Positions 34,150 through 43,492 are shown, counted from the stretch's first letter. The stretch is 64,000 nt of DNA from Micromonospora sp. NBC_01740 (GCF_035920365.1 NZ_CP109150.1:186001-250000), one strand, 5' to 3'. The notes: generated by a model not told the origin, from the sequence alone. Made by a program: numbers and translations.

Positions 34150-35199
34150 TCAGTCCCAGGTCTCCGGGTCACCGGGATCGGTGGCGACCTGCGCCCCGCC
34201 CAGCAGGACGGCGGCGTCCGCCTCGGTGAAGTCCCCGTGTGACCAGCTGAAATCGACGATCAGGTGGGCCTTAGGGATGCCGAGCAGCTCCAACTGGTCG
34301 CCCCGCGGGTAGAGGTAGGCGGCCCGGCCCCCGATCGTCCGGTTGCCCGCCGTACGGCCGGTGACCATCGAGCGCGCGTAGTCGAACGCGACACGCGTCT
34401 CCGCTTCCCCGGGCCCGTTCACCACCAGCGACATGTGCAACGTGGCGGGGAAGGACCCCGCATCGACGGTGCACTGGTCCAGCCGGGCGCCGGCGGGCAG
34501 CGTGGTGAGCCGCACCGGCGCGACGCAGCGGCGCGCCTCACCCAACCGGAGGGCGCCGACCGCCACCTCGATCTCCTGGGCGGTCACGGCGGTCACGGCG
34601 GCCCGGGCGTACAGGCCGGGGGCCGGTTGCCAGAGCCGGATCCAGATGGAAGTGCCGCCCTCCCGGTGCAGGCGATCGGTGCCGTCGAAGACCGTCCCGC
34701 CCGTCATCCCGGTGGCCCCCGGCGGCAGCCCTTCGACCGCGTACTCCCACAGCGCGTCGGCGGAACGGGCCAGCGCGACGCTCACCGGCCGGCCACCGTC
34801 GACCTCGACGCGGATGCTCTCCACGCCGAACCCGACGTGCCAGCCCCGGTAGCGGGCGCGGGCCGGGTCGAACCCGAAGTGCAGTACCTGCGGATCCGTG
34901 CCGACCAGGTCGGGCCGGGCGGCCGCGCCGGGGACGTTCTCCAGCCGGGGCGGCGCGGCGGTGGCGGCGTCCGGCGCGGCGGCGTCCGGCGGGCGTACCC
35001 GCTCCGGCAGGCCCACGCCGGTGGCGACGGTGAACCCGAGCACCGCCGCCACGCCCAGCGCGAGGCCCGCGCCGGCCCGACGGCGACGGCGACGGACCCG
35101 TCCCCCGGCGACGGCACGGGAGGTGAGCCGGTCGGTGTCGACCGTCCCCTCGGCGCGTTCCCGCAGCGTCCGTACGATCCGTTCGTCGAGGTCGGTCAC
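34150..35199 (-). CDS. Single-pass membrane protein, candidate anti-sigma partner
   Basis: 349 residues: a cytoplasmic N-terminal ~45 residues (TDLDERIVRTLRERAEGTVD), an Arg cluster, one transmembrane helix (about 46-65, AGLALGVAAVLGFTVATGVG) and a large outer domain with two Cys (RRCVAP and LDQCTVD). It starts at GTG 35199, overlapping the end of the sigma factor gene by 4 nt (GTGA), so the two are translationally coupled. Coupling and topology suggest an anti-sigma factor or signal sensor, but there is no recognisable zinc anti-sigma motif (HxxxCxxC). A much longer open frame extends upstream but overlaps the sigma gene and is not real. Confidence 0.78.
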   Translation of the reverse strand: MTDLDERIVRTLRERAEGTVDTDRLTSRAVAGGRVRRRRRRAGAGLALGVAAVLGFTVATGVGLPERVRPPDAAAPDAATAAPPRLENVPGAAARPDLVGTDPQVLHFGFDPARARYRGWHVGFGVESIRVEVDGGRPVSVALARSADALWEYAVEGLPPGATGMTGGTVFDGTDRLHREGGTSIWIRLWQPAPGLYARAAVTAVTAQEIEVAVGALRLGEARRCVAPVRLTTLPAGARLDQCTVDAGSFPATLHMSLVVNGPGEAETRVAFDYARSMVTGRTAGNRTIGGRAAYLYPRGDQLELLGIPKAHLIVDFSWSHGDFTEADAAVLLGGAQVATDPGDPETWD

Positions 35200-35690
35200 G
35201 GCCGGCTCCCGTTCGTCGCCGGGACGCCGTGGCGCTCCCGGAGGTTGTTGAGCGCCCGCATGGCATGGGTGCGGACGGTGACCGGCGAGCAGCCGAGGAT
35301 CTGGGCGATGGTCGCGTCGTCGAGGTCCTCGTAGTAGCGCAGCACGAGCACCGCCCGCTGGCGGTCCGGCAGCCCGAGGATGAGCCGCCACATGGCGTCC
35401 CGGTCGGCCGTCTCGCCGCCGAGGTCGCCGTGCTGGGGCCGTTCCGCGAAGTCGGCGGTGGCCAGCTCCCGGTTCGACCGCCGGCGCCACCAGGAGTTGT
35501 TGGCGTTGACCAGCATCCGGCGCACGTACACGTCCGGCCGGTCCACCCGGGCGATCCGCCGCCAGTGCACGTACGCGCGGGTCAGGACGTCCTGGGTGAG
35601 GTCCTCGGCCCGGTGCTCGTCGCCCGTCAGCAGCCGGGCCAGCCGCATCAGGGCGGGGCCTCGGCTGCCGACGTACTCCTCGAAGGTCAC
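35196..35690 (-). CDS. ECF sigma factor, SigE family
   Basis: RNA polymerase sigma factor of 164 residues, with region 2 (about 10-75; AEDLTQDVLTRAYVHWRRI is the -10 recognition/core-binding helix) and region 4 (about 105-155; LPDRQRAVLVLRYYEDLDDA and the helix-turn-helix LGCSPVTVRTHAMRAL). MTFEEYVGSRGPALMRLARLL is the typical opening of the actinobacterial SigE group. It starts at GTG 35690; a ribosome site is not obvious. The next gene, overlapping by 4 nt, is the likely regulator. Targets unknown. Confidence 0.93.
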   Translation of the reverse strand: MTFEEYVGSRGPALMRLARLLTGDEHRAEDLTQDVLTRAYVHWRRIARVDRPDVYVRRMLVNANNSWWRRRSNRELATADFAERPQHGDLGGETADRDAMWRLILGLPDRQRAVLVLRYYEDLDDATIAQILGCSPVTVRTHAMRALNNLRERHGVPATNGSRP

Positions 35691-35730
35691 ACCATGCAGA
35701 CGCCGTCACCGGCGGGCGGTGTTGACCGGG

Positions 35731-37518
35731 TCAGCGACGGGTGTGGTCGCGGAAGCCCCGGCCGCTCTTGCGCCCCAGGTAGCCGGCCGTGACGAGGTGC
35801 TCCAGCAGCGGCGCGGGCGCGAAGCCCGGCTCGCGCAGCTCCAGGTAGAGCTCCCGCTGGATGGCCAGCGAGACGTCCAGGCCGACCACGTCGAGCAGCT
35901 CGAACGGGCCCATCGGGTAGCCGCAGCCCAGCTTCATGGCGTGGTCGATGTCGTCGGCGGTGGAGTAGCTCGCCTCCAGCATCTTCACGGCGTCGTTGAG
36001 GTACGGGAAGAGCAGCGCGTTGACGATGAAGCCGGACCGGTCGCCGCAGACCACGCCCGTCTTGCCCAGCGCGGCACAGACCGCGCGGGCGGTGGCGGTG
36101 GTCTCCGTCGAGGTGCGGATGGTCTCCACGACCTCGACCAGCGGCATGAGCGGCGCCGGGTTGAAGAAGTGCAGCCCGATCACGTCGGCGGGCCGCTGGG
36201 TGGCCATCGCGACGTCGATCACCGGCAGCGATGAGGTGGTGGTGGCGAGCACGACGCCCGGCTTGCAGATCTCGTCGAGGCTGGCGAAGAGGGCCTTCTT
36301 GACGCTCAGCTCCTCGACCACGGCCTCGACGACGAGGTCGACGTCGGCGAGGTGGTCCAGGGTGGCCGACCAGTTGATCCGGCCGAGCGCGGCGTCCCGG
36401 TCGGCCTCGCTGAGCTTGCCGCGCACCACGCCCTTGTTGAGCGAGGTCCTGACCGCCTCGAAGACCTTGGCGGACTTCTCTGCGCCCCGGGTCACCGAGA
36501 CGACCTCGTAGCCGGCCTTCGCGAAGACCTCGATGATGCCGGTGGCCATCGTCCCGGATCCGACGACGCCGACCTTCGCGATCGCGGCGGCGCCGCCGAG
36601 CGCGGCCTCCGTCGCCACCGGCGTCTGCTCGTCGGGTACGACGACCGGGGAGCCCGGCCGCTCGTAGGTGTAGAAGCCCCGGCCGGACTTGCGGCCGAGC
36701 AGCCCGGCGGTGACCATCTGCTTGATCAGCGGCACCGGGGCGTGCCGGCGGTCCCGCCCGCCGCGCCGGTACATGGTGTCGAGGATCTCGTACGCGGTGT
36801 CCAGGCCGATCAGGTCCATCAGCGCCAGCGGGCCCATGGGCAGGCCGCAGCCGAGCTTCATGGCCGCGTCGATGTCCTCGCGGGTGGCGTAGTGCGCCTC
36901 GAACATCCCGACAGCGTGGTTGAGGTAGCCGAAGAGCAGCGCGTTGGCGATGAAGCCGGCCCGGTCGCTGATGGTGACGTCGACCTTGCCGAGCCGCTTG
37001 CAGAGCGCCTCCACGTCGGCGACCACGTCGGCGGAGGTGACCACCGTCCGGACCACCTCGACCAGCTTCATCACCGGGGCGGGGTTGAAGAAGTGGATGC
37101 CGATCACCTGGTTGGGACGGCTGGTGGCGACGGAGATCTCGGTGACACTCAGCGACGAGGTGTTGGTGGCCAGGATCGCCTCGGGCTTGCAGACCCGGTC
37201 CAGCTCGGCGAAGATCCGCTGCTTGAGGTCCAGGTGCTCGGGCACCGCCTCGATGACCAGGTCGACCGCGTGCAGCGCGTTCAGCCCGACGGCGAACCGT
37301 ACGCGGCTCAGCAGCGCGTCCCGGTCGGCCTCGGCGAGCTTGCCCTTGGCCACGGCCCGGTCCGTCGACCCGGTGAGGATGGCCCGGCCGCGTTCCAGCG
37401 CGTCCTCGGAGACCTCCACCGCGACGACGTCGACCCCGTTGCGCGCGAATACCTCGACGATGCCGGCACCCATGGTGCCCAGACCCACAACGCCCACGCT
37501 GGTGAAATCACGCGCCAC
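35731..37518 (-). CDS. 3-hydroxyacyl-CoA dehydrogenase, tandem fusion of two modules
   Basis: 595 residues made of two full 3-hydroxybutyryl-CoA dehydrogenase-like modules (about 1-285 and 315-595), each with an NAD fold and a C-terminal helical domain. Module 1: GLGTMGAG, NTSSL, catalytic His in IGIHFFNPAPVM, Asn in GFIANALL. Module 2: GSGTMATG (third Gly of the dinucleotide motif is Ala), TTSSL, IGLHFFNPAPLM, GFIVNALL. Both keep the catalytic His and Asn. LGRKSGRGF closes both modules. No crotonase domain is present. It starts at GTG 37518 with GAGGAGG upstream, and an operator plus -10 box lies at 37550-37569. Confidence 0.92.
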   Translation of the reverse strand: MARDFTSVGVVGLGTMGAGIVEVFARNGVDVVAVEVSEDALERGRAILTGSTDRAVAKGKLAEADRDALLSRVRFAVGLNALHAVDLVIEAVPEHLDLKQRIFAELDRVCKPEAILATNTSSLSVTEISVATSRPNQVIGIHFFNPAPVMKLVEVVRTVVTSADVVADVEALCKRLGKVDVTISDRAGFIANALLFGYLNHAVGMFEAHYATREDIDAAMKLGCGLPMGPLALMDLIGLDTAYEILDTMYRRGGRDRRHAPVPLIKQMVTAGLLGRKSGRGFYTYERPGSPVVVPDEQTPVATEAALGGAAAIAKVGVVGSGTMATGIIEVFAKAGYEVVSVTRGAEKSAKVFEAVRTSLNKGVVRGKLSEADRDAALGRINWSATLDHLADVDLVVEAVVEELSVKKALFASLDEICKPGVVLATTTSSLPVIDVAMATQRPADVIGLHFFNPAPLMPLVEVVETIRTSTETTATARAVCAALGKTGVVCGDRSGFIVNALLFPYLNDAVKMLEASYSTADDIDHAMKLGCGYPMGPFELLDVVGLDVSLAIQRELYLELREPGFAPAPLLEHLVTAGYLGRKSGRGFRDHTRR

Positions 37519-37549
37519 GACCAGCCTCCTCGATGCTCCGCACAGCCGC

Positions 37550-37569
37550 GTTAACGACCATTAAGGTTA
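37550..37569 (-). promoter_or_regulatory. Promoter with acyl-CoA operator, fused dehydrogenase gene
   Basis: GTTAACGACCATTAAG (37550-37565) is the third member of the operator set. TAACCT (37569-37564, reverse strand) is the best -10 and overlaps the operator by 2 bp, so the operator covers the -10 to +1 area. The rest of the gap to 37732 holds a 17-bp ATCAGCCCACCGTGTCG-like repeat (about 37712-37758) that runs into the end of the next gene. Confidence 0.6.
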
Positions 37570-37732
37570 TGCGCGCGAGTCTGCCACGTGACGTTGCGTT
37601 GTCGAGGCGCCGTGGGAAATTTCACGAGCCCAGCGGGGCTGCGCGCGCGCCGTCCGACGGGGCGGGTCGGCTCGCGGTCGGTCGGCTCGCCGCGCCGGCC
37701 GCGCTCGCCCGTCGATCAGCCCATCGTGTCGA

Positions 37733-38791
37733 TCAGCCCACCGTGTCGGTCAGCCTCAGCAGCTCGGCGACGAACTCGGCCGGCCGCTCCAGGTGCGGGC
37801 TGTGCCCGCAGCCGGGCAGCAGCACCTCGCGGTACGCCCCGCCGGACGCCGCGTAACGCTCCAGCACCGCCCGGGTCTGCGCCACCATCGGCTGCGCCGG
37901 GCAGGCCGCCTCCCCCGGCCAGCCGGGCACCACGCCCAGCGAGCCCAGGTGGGCCAGGTCCATCATCGCGGTGTCCGAGACGATCACGTCGGCGTCCCCG
38001 TGGATCCAGGTGACCGGCGGCTTCCCGGCCACGGCGACCAGTTCGTCGGCGATCCGGAAGTGCGCCGGGGAGAGGGCGTTGAGCACGCCGCGCCGTCCCG
38101 GGGCGGTGCCGGGCCAGTTCGCCGAGGCCGCCGCCGTACCGGGGTAGTTGTCGTCACCGGTCGCGGTGGAGAGGAGGCTGTCCAGCAGCAGCTCCTCGTC
38201 GTCGCCGAGCGAGGCCGGGTCCGCCACGTAGGTGGCCCGCAGCACGGCGCGCGGGCTGGCCGGGCTGTCCACGCCCCGGTCGCCGGCGGCCAGCCGCCTG
38301 ACGAACTCCCCGTTGGCGGTGCCGCCGCCGGTGCCGGCGAAGTCGGGGGTGGTCGGCGTCCCCGTCAGGCCCCGGGTGCCGCCGTAGCCGTACGGCGAGA
38401 CCGGAGCGGCGAGCAGCAGCGCCCCCACCCGGTCGGGGTGGTCGACGAGCAGCCGCATGGCCACCCCGCCGCCGAGCGAGTGGCCGACCACCACCGGCCG
38501 GACGCCGGGGGCGAAGAGGGACGGCTCGTCGAGCAGCGCGGCGACGTCGTCGGCGAAGTCGCGCAGCCCCCGGGTCGCGTCCACCGGGACGGTGTCGGTC
38601 AGTCCGTAGCCGCGCAGGTCGGGCGCGACCACCCGGAGGGTGGCCGGCAGTCGCCGCACGAGCGGCTCCCAGAAGGCCGCCGACGAGCAGTTGCCGTGGA
38701 TCAGCAGTACGGGAACGCCGTCCGGCGGCCCGGCCACCCGTACCGCCTGGGTGATCCCGTTCGCCGACACCTGCCGCTGTCCGGTCTCCAT
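37733..38791 (-). CDS. Alpha/beta-hydrolase
   Basis: 352 residues. Typical alpha/beta-hydrolase layout: VLLIHGNCSSAAFWEPL (oxyanion region, near 32), VVGHSLGGG (nucleophile Ser, near 115), a variable cap (about 150-255), then WIHGDADVIV (acid Asp) and PGCGHSPHLERP (His, near 330). Substrate unknown; esterase, lactonase and haloalkane-type activities all share this frame. METGQRQVSANGITQAVR is the natural N-terminus, at ATG 38791; the open frame extends further upstream without similarity. The final codons lie within a 17-bp tandem repeat. Confidence 0.82.
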   Translation of the reverse strand: METGQRQVSANGITQAVRVAGPPDGVPVLLIHGNCSSAAFWEPLVRRLPATLRVVAPDLRGYGLTDTVPVDATRGLRDFADDVAALLDEPSLFAPGVRPVVVGHSLGGGVAMRLLVDHPDRVGALLLAAPVSPYGYGGTRGLTGTPTTPDFAGTGGGTANGEFVRRLAAGDRGVDSPASPRAVLRATYVADPASLGDDEELLLDSLLSTATGDDNYPGTAAASANWPGTAPGRRGVLNALSPAHFRIADELVAVAGKPPVTWIHGDADVIVSDTAMMDLAHLGSLGVVPGWPGEAACPAQPMVAQTRAVLERYAASGGAYREVLLPGCGHSPHLERPAEFVAELLRLTDTVG

Positions 38792-38890
38792 CCGCCGGAT
38801 GCTGCCACGGGGGCGCCGGACGCGTCCATGGGCCGGCCCGCCACCTTCACCGGCCCGGAGGTGTGCGCCGGCATCCACCGTCGGCGCCGG

Positions 38891-39355
38891 TCAGGACGGC
38901 GCGGACGACACCGCCGGAAGCGCCACCGGCGACACCGCGTCGACGGCCGGTGCGGCCTGCGCCGCGATCGGCAGCGGCAGGGTCGGGCGGCGGTCCCGGC
39001 GCGGCTCGCCGAAGCTGAAGCCCACCGGGTCGGTCCGCGCCACGCCCGGGTCGAAGACGCGCAGCTCGGTGCGGCCGAGCCGGATCACGTCCCCGTCGGC
39101 CAGCCGCTCCACGCCGGTGATCCGCCGGTCGTTCAGCCAGGTGCCGTTGGTGGAACCCAGATCCGCCAGGGCCGCCCCCTCGCCCGTCAGCCAGACCTCG
39201 GCGTGCCGGCGGCTCAGGTGGGCGTCGTGCACCACGATGTCCGCGGTCGACCCCCGGCCGATGACCTGTCGCTCGGGGCCCACCCGGACGCTCAGCCCCC
39301 GCATCGCCCCACCGGCCACCGTCAACAACGGTCTCAGTTCCGGATGGTCCTCCAT
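38891..39355 (-). CDS. FHA-domain protein
   Basis: 154 residues; an FHA domain that binds phosphothreonine peptides fills residues about 12-100: VIGRGSTADIVV, HLSRRHAEV and DLGSTNGTWLNDRRI hold the conserved Gly-Arg, Ser-x-x-His and Asn-Gly residues. A Pro/Ala tail follows. Such proteins read Ser/Thr kinase signals, but no kinase gene is near. ATG 39355 is the start; the only upstream signal is a weak GGAGG further away. Cytosolic. Confidence 0.9.
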   Translation of the reverse strand: MEDHPELRPLLTVAGGAMRGLSVRVGPERQVIGRGSTADIVVHDAHLSRRHAEVWLTGEGAALADLGSTNGTWLNDRRITGVERLADGDVIRLGRTELRVFDPGVARTDPVGFSFGEPRRDRRPTLPLPIAAQAAPAVDAVSPVALPAVSSAPS

Positions 39356-39606
39356 GGAATGTCAGCCTCCACCCCGCGCGGTCACCCCGCGCGTCAGCCT
39401 GCCACCACACGGTAGTCGCCTCCACCGCCGCATGGTCACCTCCGCGTCCCCGGCCGGACACCTCGCGTTCGGCGATTCGGCGCCCTCCGGCGGAAGAATC
39501 ATCACAAGTCCGGCCGACCGCCGTCCACCCCGTTCCACCGTTCCGCGGCCGGTCCGACCGGCGGGACCCTGCCGTCGCGGCCCTACCGGCGAGTAATCTT
39601 CGGGTC

Positions 39607-39612
39607 TAGACT
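39607..39612 (+). promoter_or_regulatory. -10 element of a leaderless gene
   Basis: TAGACT ends 6 nt before the ATG of the aldehyde dehydrogenase gene and no ribosome site is present. This places the transcription start at or beside the A of ATG. Same layout as at 48592 and 42600. Confidence 0.55.
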
Positions 39613-39618
39613 TCCGCC

Positions 39619-41115
39619 ATGACGGCTGTGCGTGTCCCGGGTACCCCGATCATCGAGGACGGTCGGCTGGTGTCGACGAGCCCGGCGACCGGCGCGGAGG
39701 CCGGACGCCTGCCGGTCGCCACCGCCGAGGACGTCGGGCGGGCCGTCGAGCGGGCCCGAGCGGCCGGCGAGTGGTGGGCCGGGCTCGGCTTCGGCGGGCG
39801 CAGGGAGCGGCTGCTGCGCTGGCGCAGCCTCCTCGCCCGACGGATCGAGGAGATCGCCGAGCTGGTGCACGTCGAGGGCGGCAAGCCGATCGCCGACGCC
39901 GTCGTCGAACTCGTCAGCGCCGTCGAGCACGTCGACTGGGCGGCCCGCAACGCCGGCCGCGTGCTGGGCCCCCGCCGGGTCCGCTCACGGCTCGTCCTGG
40001 CCGAGTTCTCCGCCCACCTCGAATACCAGCCGTACGGCGTCGTCGGCGTGATCGGCCCGTGGAACTACCCCGTCTTCACCCCGATCGGCTCCGCCGCGTA
40101 CGCGCTGGCGGCGGGGAACGCGGTGGTGCTGAAGCCCAGCGAGTACACCCCCGTCGTCGGGCAGTGGCTGGTCGACACGTTCGCCGAGGTGGTGCCGGAG
40201 CAGCCGGTGTTCACCGCCGTGCACGGGCTGGGCGACGTGGGGGCGGCGCTCTGCCGCTCGGGAGTGGACAAGGTGGCCTTCACCGGCTCGTCGGCCACCG
40301 CCCGGAAGGTGATGGCGGCCTGCGCCGAGTCGCTGACGCCGGTGCTGCTGGAGGCGGGCGGCAAGGACGCGATGATCGTCGACGCCGACGCAGACCTGGA
40401 CGCCGCCGCCGAGGCGTGCGTCTGGGGCGCGCTGACCAACGCCGGCCAGACCTGCATCGGCATCGAACGGGTCTACGCGGTCGAGCCGGTCTTCGACGCC
40501 TTCGTCGGCAAGGTCGTCGAGCGGGCCGGCCGGCTGACCGTCGGCGCGGACGACGCAGACATCGGCCCGATCACCATGCCGAGCCAGGTCGACGTGATCC
40601 GCCGGCACATCGACGACGCGCTGGCCCGGGGCGGCCGGGCCGTGCTCGGCGGCGCGGACGCGGTGCAGCCGCCGTACGTGCGGCCGACCGTGCTGGTGGA
40701 CGTCCCGGAGGACTCCACCGCCGTACGCGAGGAGACGTTCGGGCCGACGCTGACCATCAACCGGGTCCGCGACGCCGACGAGGCCGTCGCCCGCGCCAAC
40801 GCCCTGTCGTACGGCCTGGGGGGTTCGGTCTTCGGCCGGCGGCGCGCGGTGGCGATCGCCCGGCGACTGCGCTCGGGCATGGCGTCGGTGAACTCGGCGC
40901 TGACCTTCGCCGGGATGTCCACCCTGCCGTTCGGCGGCGTCGGCGACTCCGGCTTCGGGCGCATCCACGGCGAGGACGGGCTGCGCGAGTTCAGCCGCGC
41001 CAAGGCCATCACCCGGCGGCGGGCCCGGTCGCTGCTGCCCTCGACGACCTTCGAGCGGACGCCGGCCGACGTCGCACGACTCGTCAAGGCCATCAAGGTC
41101 ATGTACGGCAGGTGA
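39619..41115 (+). CDS. Aldehyde dehydrogenase family protein
   Basis: NAD(P)-dependent oxidation of an aldehyde to an acid; 498 residues, full length. Catalytic Cys in NAGQTCIGIERV (near residue 285), general base Glu in LLEAGGKDAMIV (near 252), Asn in VIGPWNYPV (near 150), and GFTGS-like FTGSSATARKVM for the coenzyme. WNYPVFTPIGSAAYALAAGN resembles the succinate-semialdehyde/benzaldehyde-type ALDH3-like group with a C-terminal extension (VARLVKAIKVMYGR). The physiological substrate is unknown. It is expressed from a leaderless-type promoter and stands alone. Confidence 0.9.
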   Translation: MTAVRVPGTPIIEDGRLVSTSPATGAEAGRLPVATAEDVGRAVERARAAGEWWAGLGFGGRRERLLRWRSLLARRIEEIAELVHVEGGKPIADAVVELVSAVEHVDWAARNAGRVLGPRRVRSRLVLAEFSAHLEYQPYGVVGVIGPWNYPVFTPIGSAAYALAAGNAVVLKPSEYTPVVGQWLVDTFAEVVPEQPVFTAVHGLGDVGAALCRSGVDKVAFTGSSATARKVMAACAESLTPVLLEAGGKDAMIVDADADLDAAAEACVWGALTNAGQTCIGIERVYAVEPVFDAFVGKVVERAGRLTVGADDADIGPITMPSQVDVIRRHIDDALARGGRAVLGGADAVQPPYVRPTVLVDVPEDSTAVREETFGPTLTINRVRDADEAVARANALSYGLGGSVFGRRRAVAIARRLRSGMASVNSALTFAGMSTLPFGGVGDSGFGRIHGEDGLREFSRAKAITRRRARSLLPSTTFERTPADVARLVKAIKVMYGR

Positions 41116-41183
41116 CTGTCGGATAACCGATCATGAAGACCCTCACATGTGTCCAACGTGGTGGGAGCGGTACATTGCGTTAA

Positions 41184-41861
41184 ATGCGCCCCCATCGATT
41201 GCGCTTCCACCTCGTCGACAGTGACCGGTCGTGGAGTGCCCGGCAGCGGCGTCGCCGCGCCGACTGGCTGGTCCGGACGTTCCCTGACCTGGAGAAGATG
41301 CACGTCATCGACCTGGGTGGCCGGCTCGGCACCTGGACCCGGGCCGACGTGCGGCCGGCGCGCGTACACGTGGTCAACCTGGAGCGACCGCCCACGGACG
41401 TCCCGGAGTGGGCGGAGGTCGACCGGGCCGACGCCTGCGACCTGCCGGCCCGGATCACCGGGCGCCGCTACGACCTGGTCTTCTCCAACTCGGTGCTGGA
41501 GCACGTCGGCGGGCACGAGCGGCGGCTGCGCTTCGCCGACGCCGTGCGCAACCTCGGCGACCGGCACTGGGTGCAGACGCCCTACCGCTACTTCCCCATC
41601 GAGCCGCACTGGATCGCGCCGGGCATGCAGTTCCTGCCCGTGCGGCTGCGGACCGCGTTCGCCCGCCGCTGGCCGCTCGGGCACAAGCCGACCCGCAGCC
41701 ACGAGGCCGCCATCCACCAGGTGCTCTGGACGGAGCTGCTGGACCGCTCGCAGATGCGGCACTACTTCCCCGACTCGCGGATCCTCGTCGAGCGGGTGGC
41801 CGGCCTGCCCAAGTCACTGATCGCCGTCCGCGCGGACGGCCCGCCGGAGCCGTCCCGTTGA
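41184..41861 (+). CDS. SAM-dependent methyltransferase, class I
   Basis: 225 residues, Rossmann-type methyltransferase. Motif I is VIDLGGRLGTWTR (near residue 41), motif II-like VVNLERPP (near 64), and YDLVFSNSVLEHVGGHER (near 98) is motif IV of the Methyltransf_11 group. The region after (RHWVQTPYRYFPIEPHW) occurs in sugar- or lipid-linked methyltransferases, but the substrate is unknown. ATG 41184 is 7 nt after TACATT (41171-41176) with no ribosome site, so it may be leaderless. It converges on nucS. Confidence 0.83.
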   Translation: MRPHRLRFHLVDSDRSWSARQRRRRADWLVRTFPDLEKMHVIDLGGRLGTWTRADVRPARVHVVNLERPPTDVPEWAEVDRADACDLPARITGRRYDLVFSNSVLEHVGGHERRLRFADAVRNLGDRHWVQTPYRYFPIEPHWIAPGMQFLPVRLRTAFARRWPLGHKPTRSHEAAIHQVLWTELLDRSQMRHYFPDSRILVERVAGLPKSLIAVRADGPPEPSR

Positions 41862-41933
41862 CGCTGCGGCGGGCCCGGCCTCCGGCGTCCGCCGCAATGC
41901 CGCGAGGACGGTCCGCCCCGGCCAGCCTCACAG

Positions 41934-42593
41934 TCAGAACAGGGTGAGCTCGTCGCGCTCGATGCCGCGCAGCTTGTCGTAGTTCACGACGACGCAGCGG
42001 ATGCCCCGGTCCGTGGCGAGCACCCGGGCCTGCGGCTTGATCTCCTGTGCCGCGAAGACCCCGGCGACCGGCGCGAGCAGCGGGTCGCGGTTCATCAGCT
42101 CCAGGTACCGGGTGAGCTGCTCCACGCCGTCGATCTCGCCGCGCCGCTTCACCTCCACGGCCACGGCGCCCTGGTTGGCGTCCCGACAGAGCAGGTCGAC
42201 CGGGCCGATCGCCGTCATGTACTCCCGGCGGACCAGCGTGAACCCCTCGCCGAGCGCTTCCGGGTTGGCCGCCAGCAGCTCCTGAAGGTGCGCCTCCACG
42301 CCGTCCTTGCGCAGGCCCGGATCGACACCCAGCTCGTACGAGGTGTCCTGGAAGATCTCCTCCAGGGTGATCCGCAGTTCCTCCCCCGCCTTGTTGACGA
42401 CCCGCCAGACGCCGGGGGCCTCCTCCAACCGGCAGGGCGGGCTCATCCAGTTCAACGGCTTGTACGCCCGGTCGTCGGCGTGGATCGACACCGACCCGTC
42501 CGCCTTCACCATGAGCAACCGGGTGGCCGGCGGCAGGTGGGCCGAGAGCCGTCCGACGTAGTCCACCGAGCACTTCGCAATGACCAACCGCAC
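41934..42593 (-). CDS. nucS: Mismatch endonuclease NucS (EndoMS)
   Basis: 219-residue actinobacterial NucS, which cuts both strands at G-T, G-G and T-T mismatches and provides the non-MutS mismatch correction of this phylum. N-terminal DNA-binding/dimer domain ([15 protein letters not shown], then [14 protein letters not shown]) and C-terminal nuclease domain with Asp in GPVDLLCRD, Glu/Lys in [13 protein letters not shown], and C-terminal beta-clamp-type tail [10 protein letters not shown]. The start is GTG 42593: it gives the usual MRLVIA opening and lies 6 nt after TACCCT, so the gene is probably leaderless. Confidence 0.95.
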   Translation of the reverse strand: MRLVIAKCSVDYVGRLSAHLPPATRLLMVKADGSVSIHADDRAYKPLNWMSPPCRLEEAPGVWRVVNKAGEELRITLEEIFQDTSYELGVDPGLRKDGVEAHLQELLAANPEALGEGFTLVRREYMTAIGPVDLLCRDANQGAVAVEVKRRGEIDGVEQLTRYLELMNRDPLLAPVAGVFAAQEIKPQARVLATDRGIRCVVVNYDKLRGIERDELTLF

Positions 42594-42599
42594 CCGACG

Positions 42600-42605
42600 A
42601 GGGTA
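42600..42605 (-). promoter_or_regulatory. -10 element of leaderless nucS
   Basis: TACCCT (42605-42600, reverse strand) lies 6 nt before the GTG start; no Shine-Dalgarno sequence is present. Confidence 0.5.
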
Positions 42606-42661
42606 GCGGAGACCCCGGTCCGCGCCACCGAGCGGCACTGGCGCGCCGGTGCGATGCTGAG

Positions 42662-43282
42662 ATGGTGCTCGAAGTTCTCACCGGTACCGGTCTCGCCGCC
42701 TCGGCGGGGCTGAACGCGTACATCCCCCTGCTCACCATGGGTCTCCTGGCCCGCTACACCAGCCTGATCGACCTGCCCGGCGGCTGGCAGTGGTTGGGCA
42801 ACGGCTGGGTGATCGCGATCCTGGCGGTGCTGCTGGTCGTCGAGGTCGTCGCCGACAAGGTCCCGGTGGTCGACCACGTCAACGACGTCGTGCAGACCGT
42901 GGTCCGGCCGACAGCCGGCGGCCTGGCGTTCGGCGCGGGCTCGTCCTCGGAGACGGTGACGGTCAGTGACCCTGACACCTTCTTCTCGTCCAGCCAGTGG
43001 GTCCCCGTGGTGGCCGGGGTGGTGATCGCCCTCGGCGTACACCTGTTGAAGTCCGCCGCCCGACCGGTCATCAACGCGACCACGGCCGGCGTCGGCGCAC
43101 CCGTGGCCAGCACCGCCGAGGACGCCACCAGCGTGGCCATGTCGGTGGTGGCGATCCTGCTGCCGGTGCTGGTGCTGGCGTTCCTGCTCGGGCTGGTCGT
43201 CTTCGTCTTCTGGTTCGTGCGCCGCCGCTCCGACCGCCGCCGGGAGCGTCAGGCGGCGCGGGCCGCCGGCTTCCGCGTCTGA
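42662..43282 (+). CDS. DUF4126 membrane protein
   Basis: 206 residues with about five hydrophobic stretches, including [22 protein letters not shown] at the start, characteristic of DUF4126. Other helices lie near 55-72, 118-135 and 160-187, and the C-terminus is very basic ([17 protein letters not shown]). [11 protein letters not shown] and [16 protein letters not shown] are the conserved patches. Function unknown. Starts 69 bp from the divergent nucS gene. No ribosome site is evident at 42662. Confidence 0.85.
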   Translation: MVLEVLTGTGLAASAGLNAYIPLLTMGLLARYTSLIDLPGGWQWLGNGWVIAILAVLLVVEVVADKVPVVDHVNDVVQTVVRPTAGGLAFGAGSSSETVTVSDPDTFFSSSQWVPVVAGVVIALGVHLLKSAARPVINATTAGVGAPVASTAEDATSVAMSVVAILLPVLVLAFLLGLVVFVFWFVRRRSDRRRERQAARAAGFRV

Positions 43283-43492
43283 TCGTCGTACGCCCCGACC
43301 GCCTCCCGTCTGCCGGTGGCGCGTTGCTGGTGTCCACCCGGCACGCGCCGCTGCCCGACGTGCCCGGCACCGCCGGCTGGGGTCGGCGAACTGACCACGG
43401 CCCGCCGAACAACGCCCGCCCCGGCCCCGGACATGCGTCTGGCCGGCACCCCGAGGTGGGGTGCCGGCCAGAGCGGCGTTCAGTTGCTGTTG

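Noticed and set aside
34150-35709. A 519-codon version of the membrane protein gene
   Set aside because: The upstream 170 codons overlap the sigma factor gene in another frame; the GTGA start at 35199 fits better.
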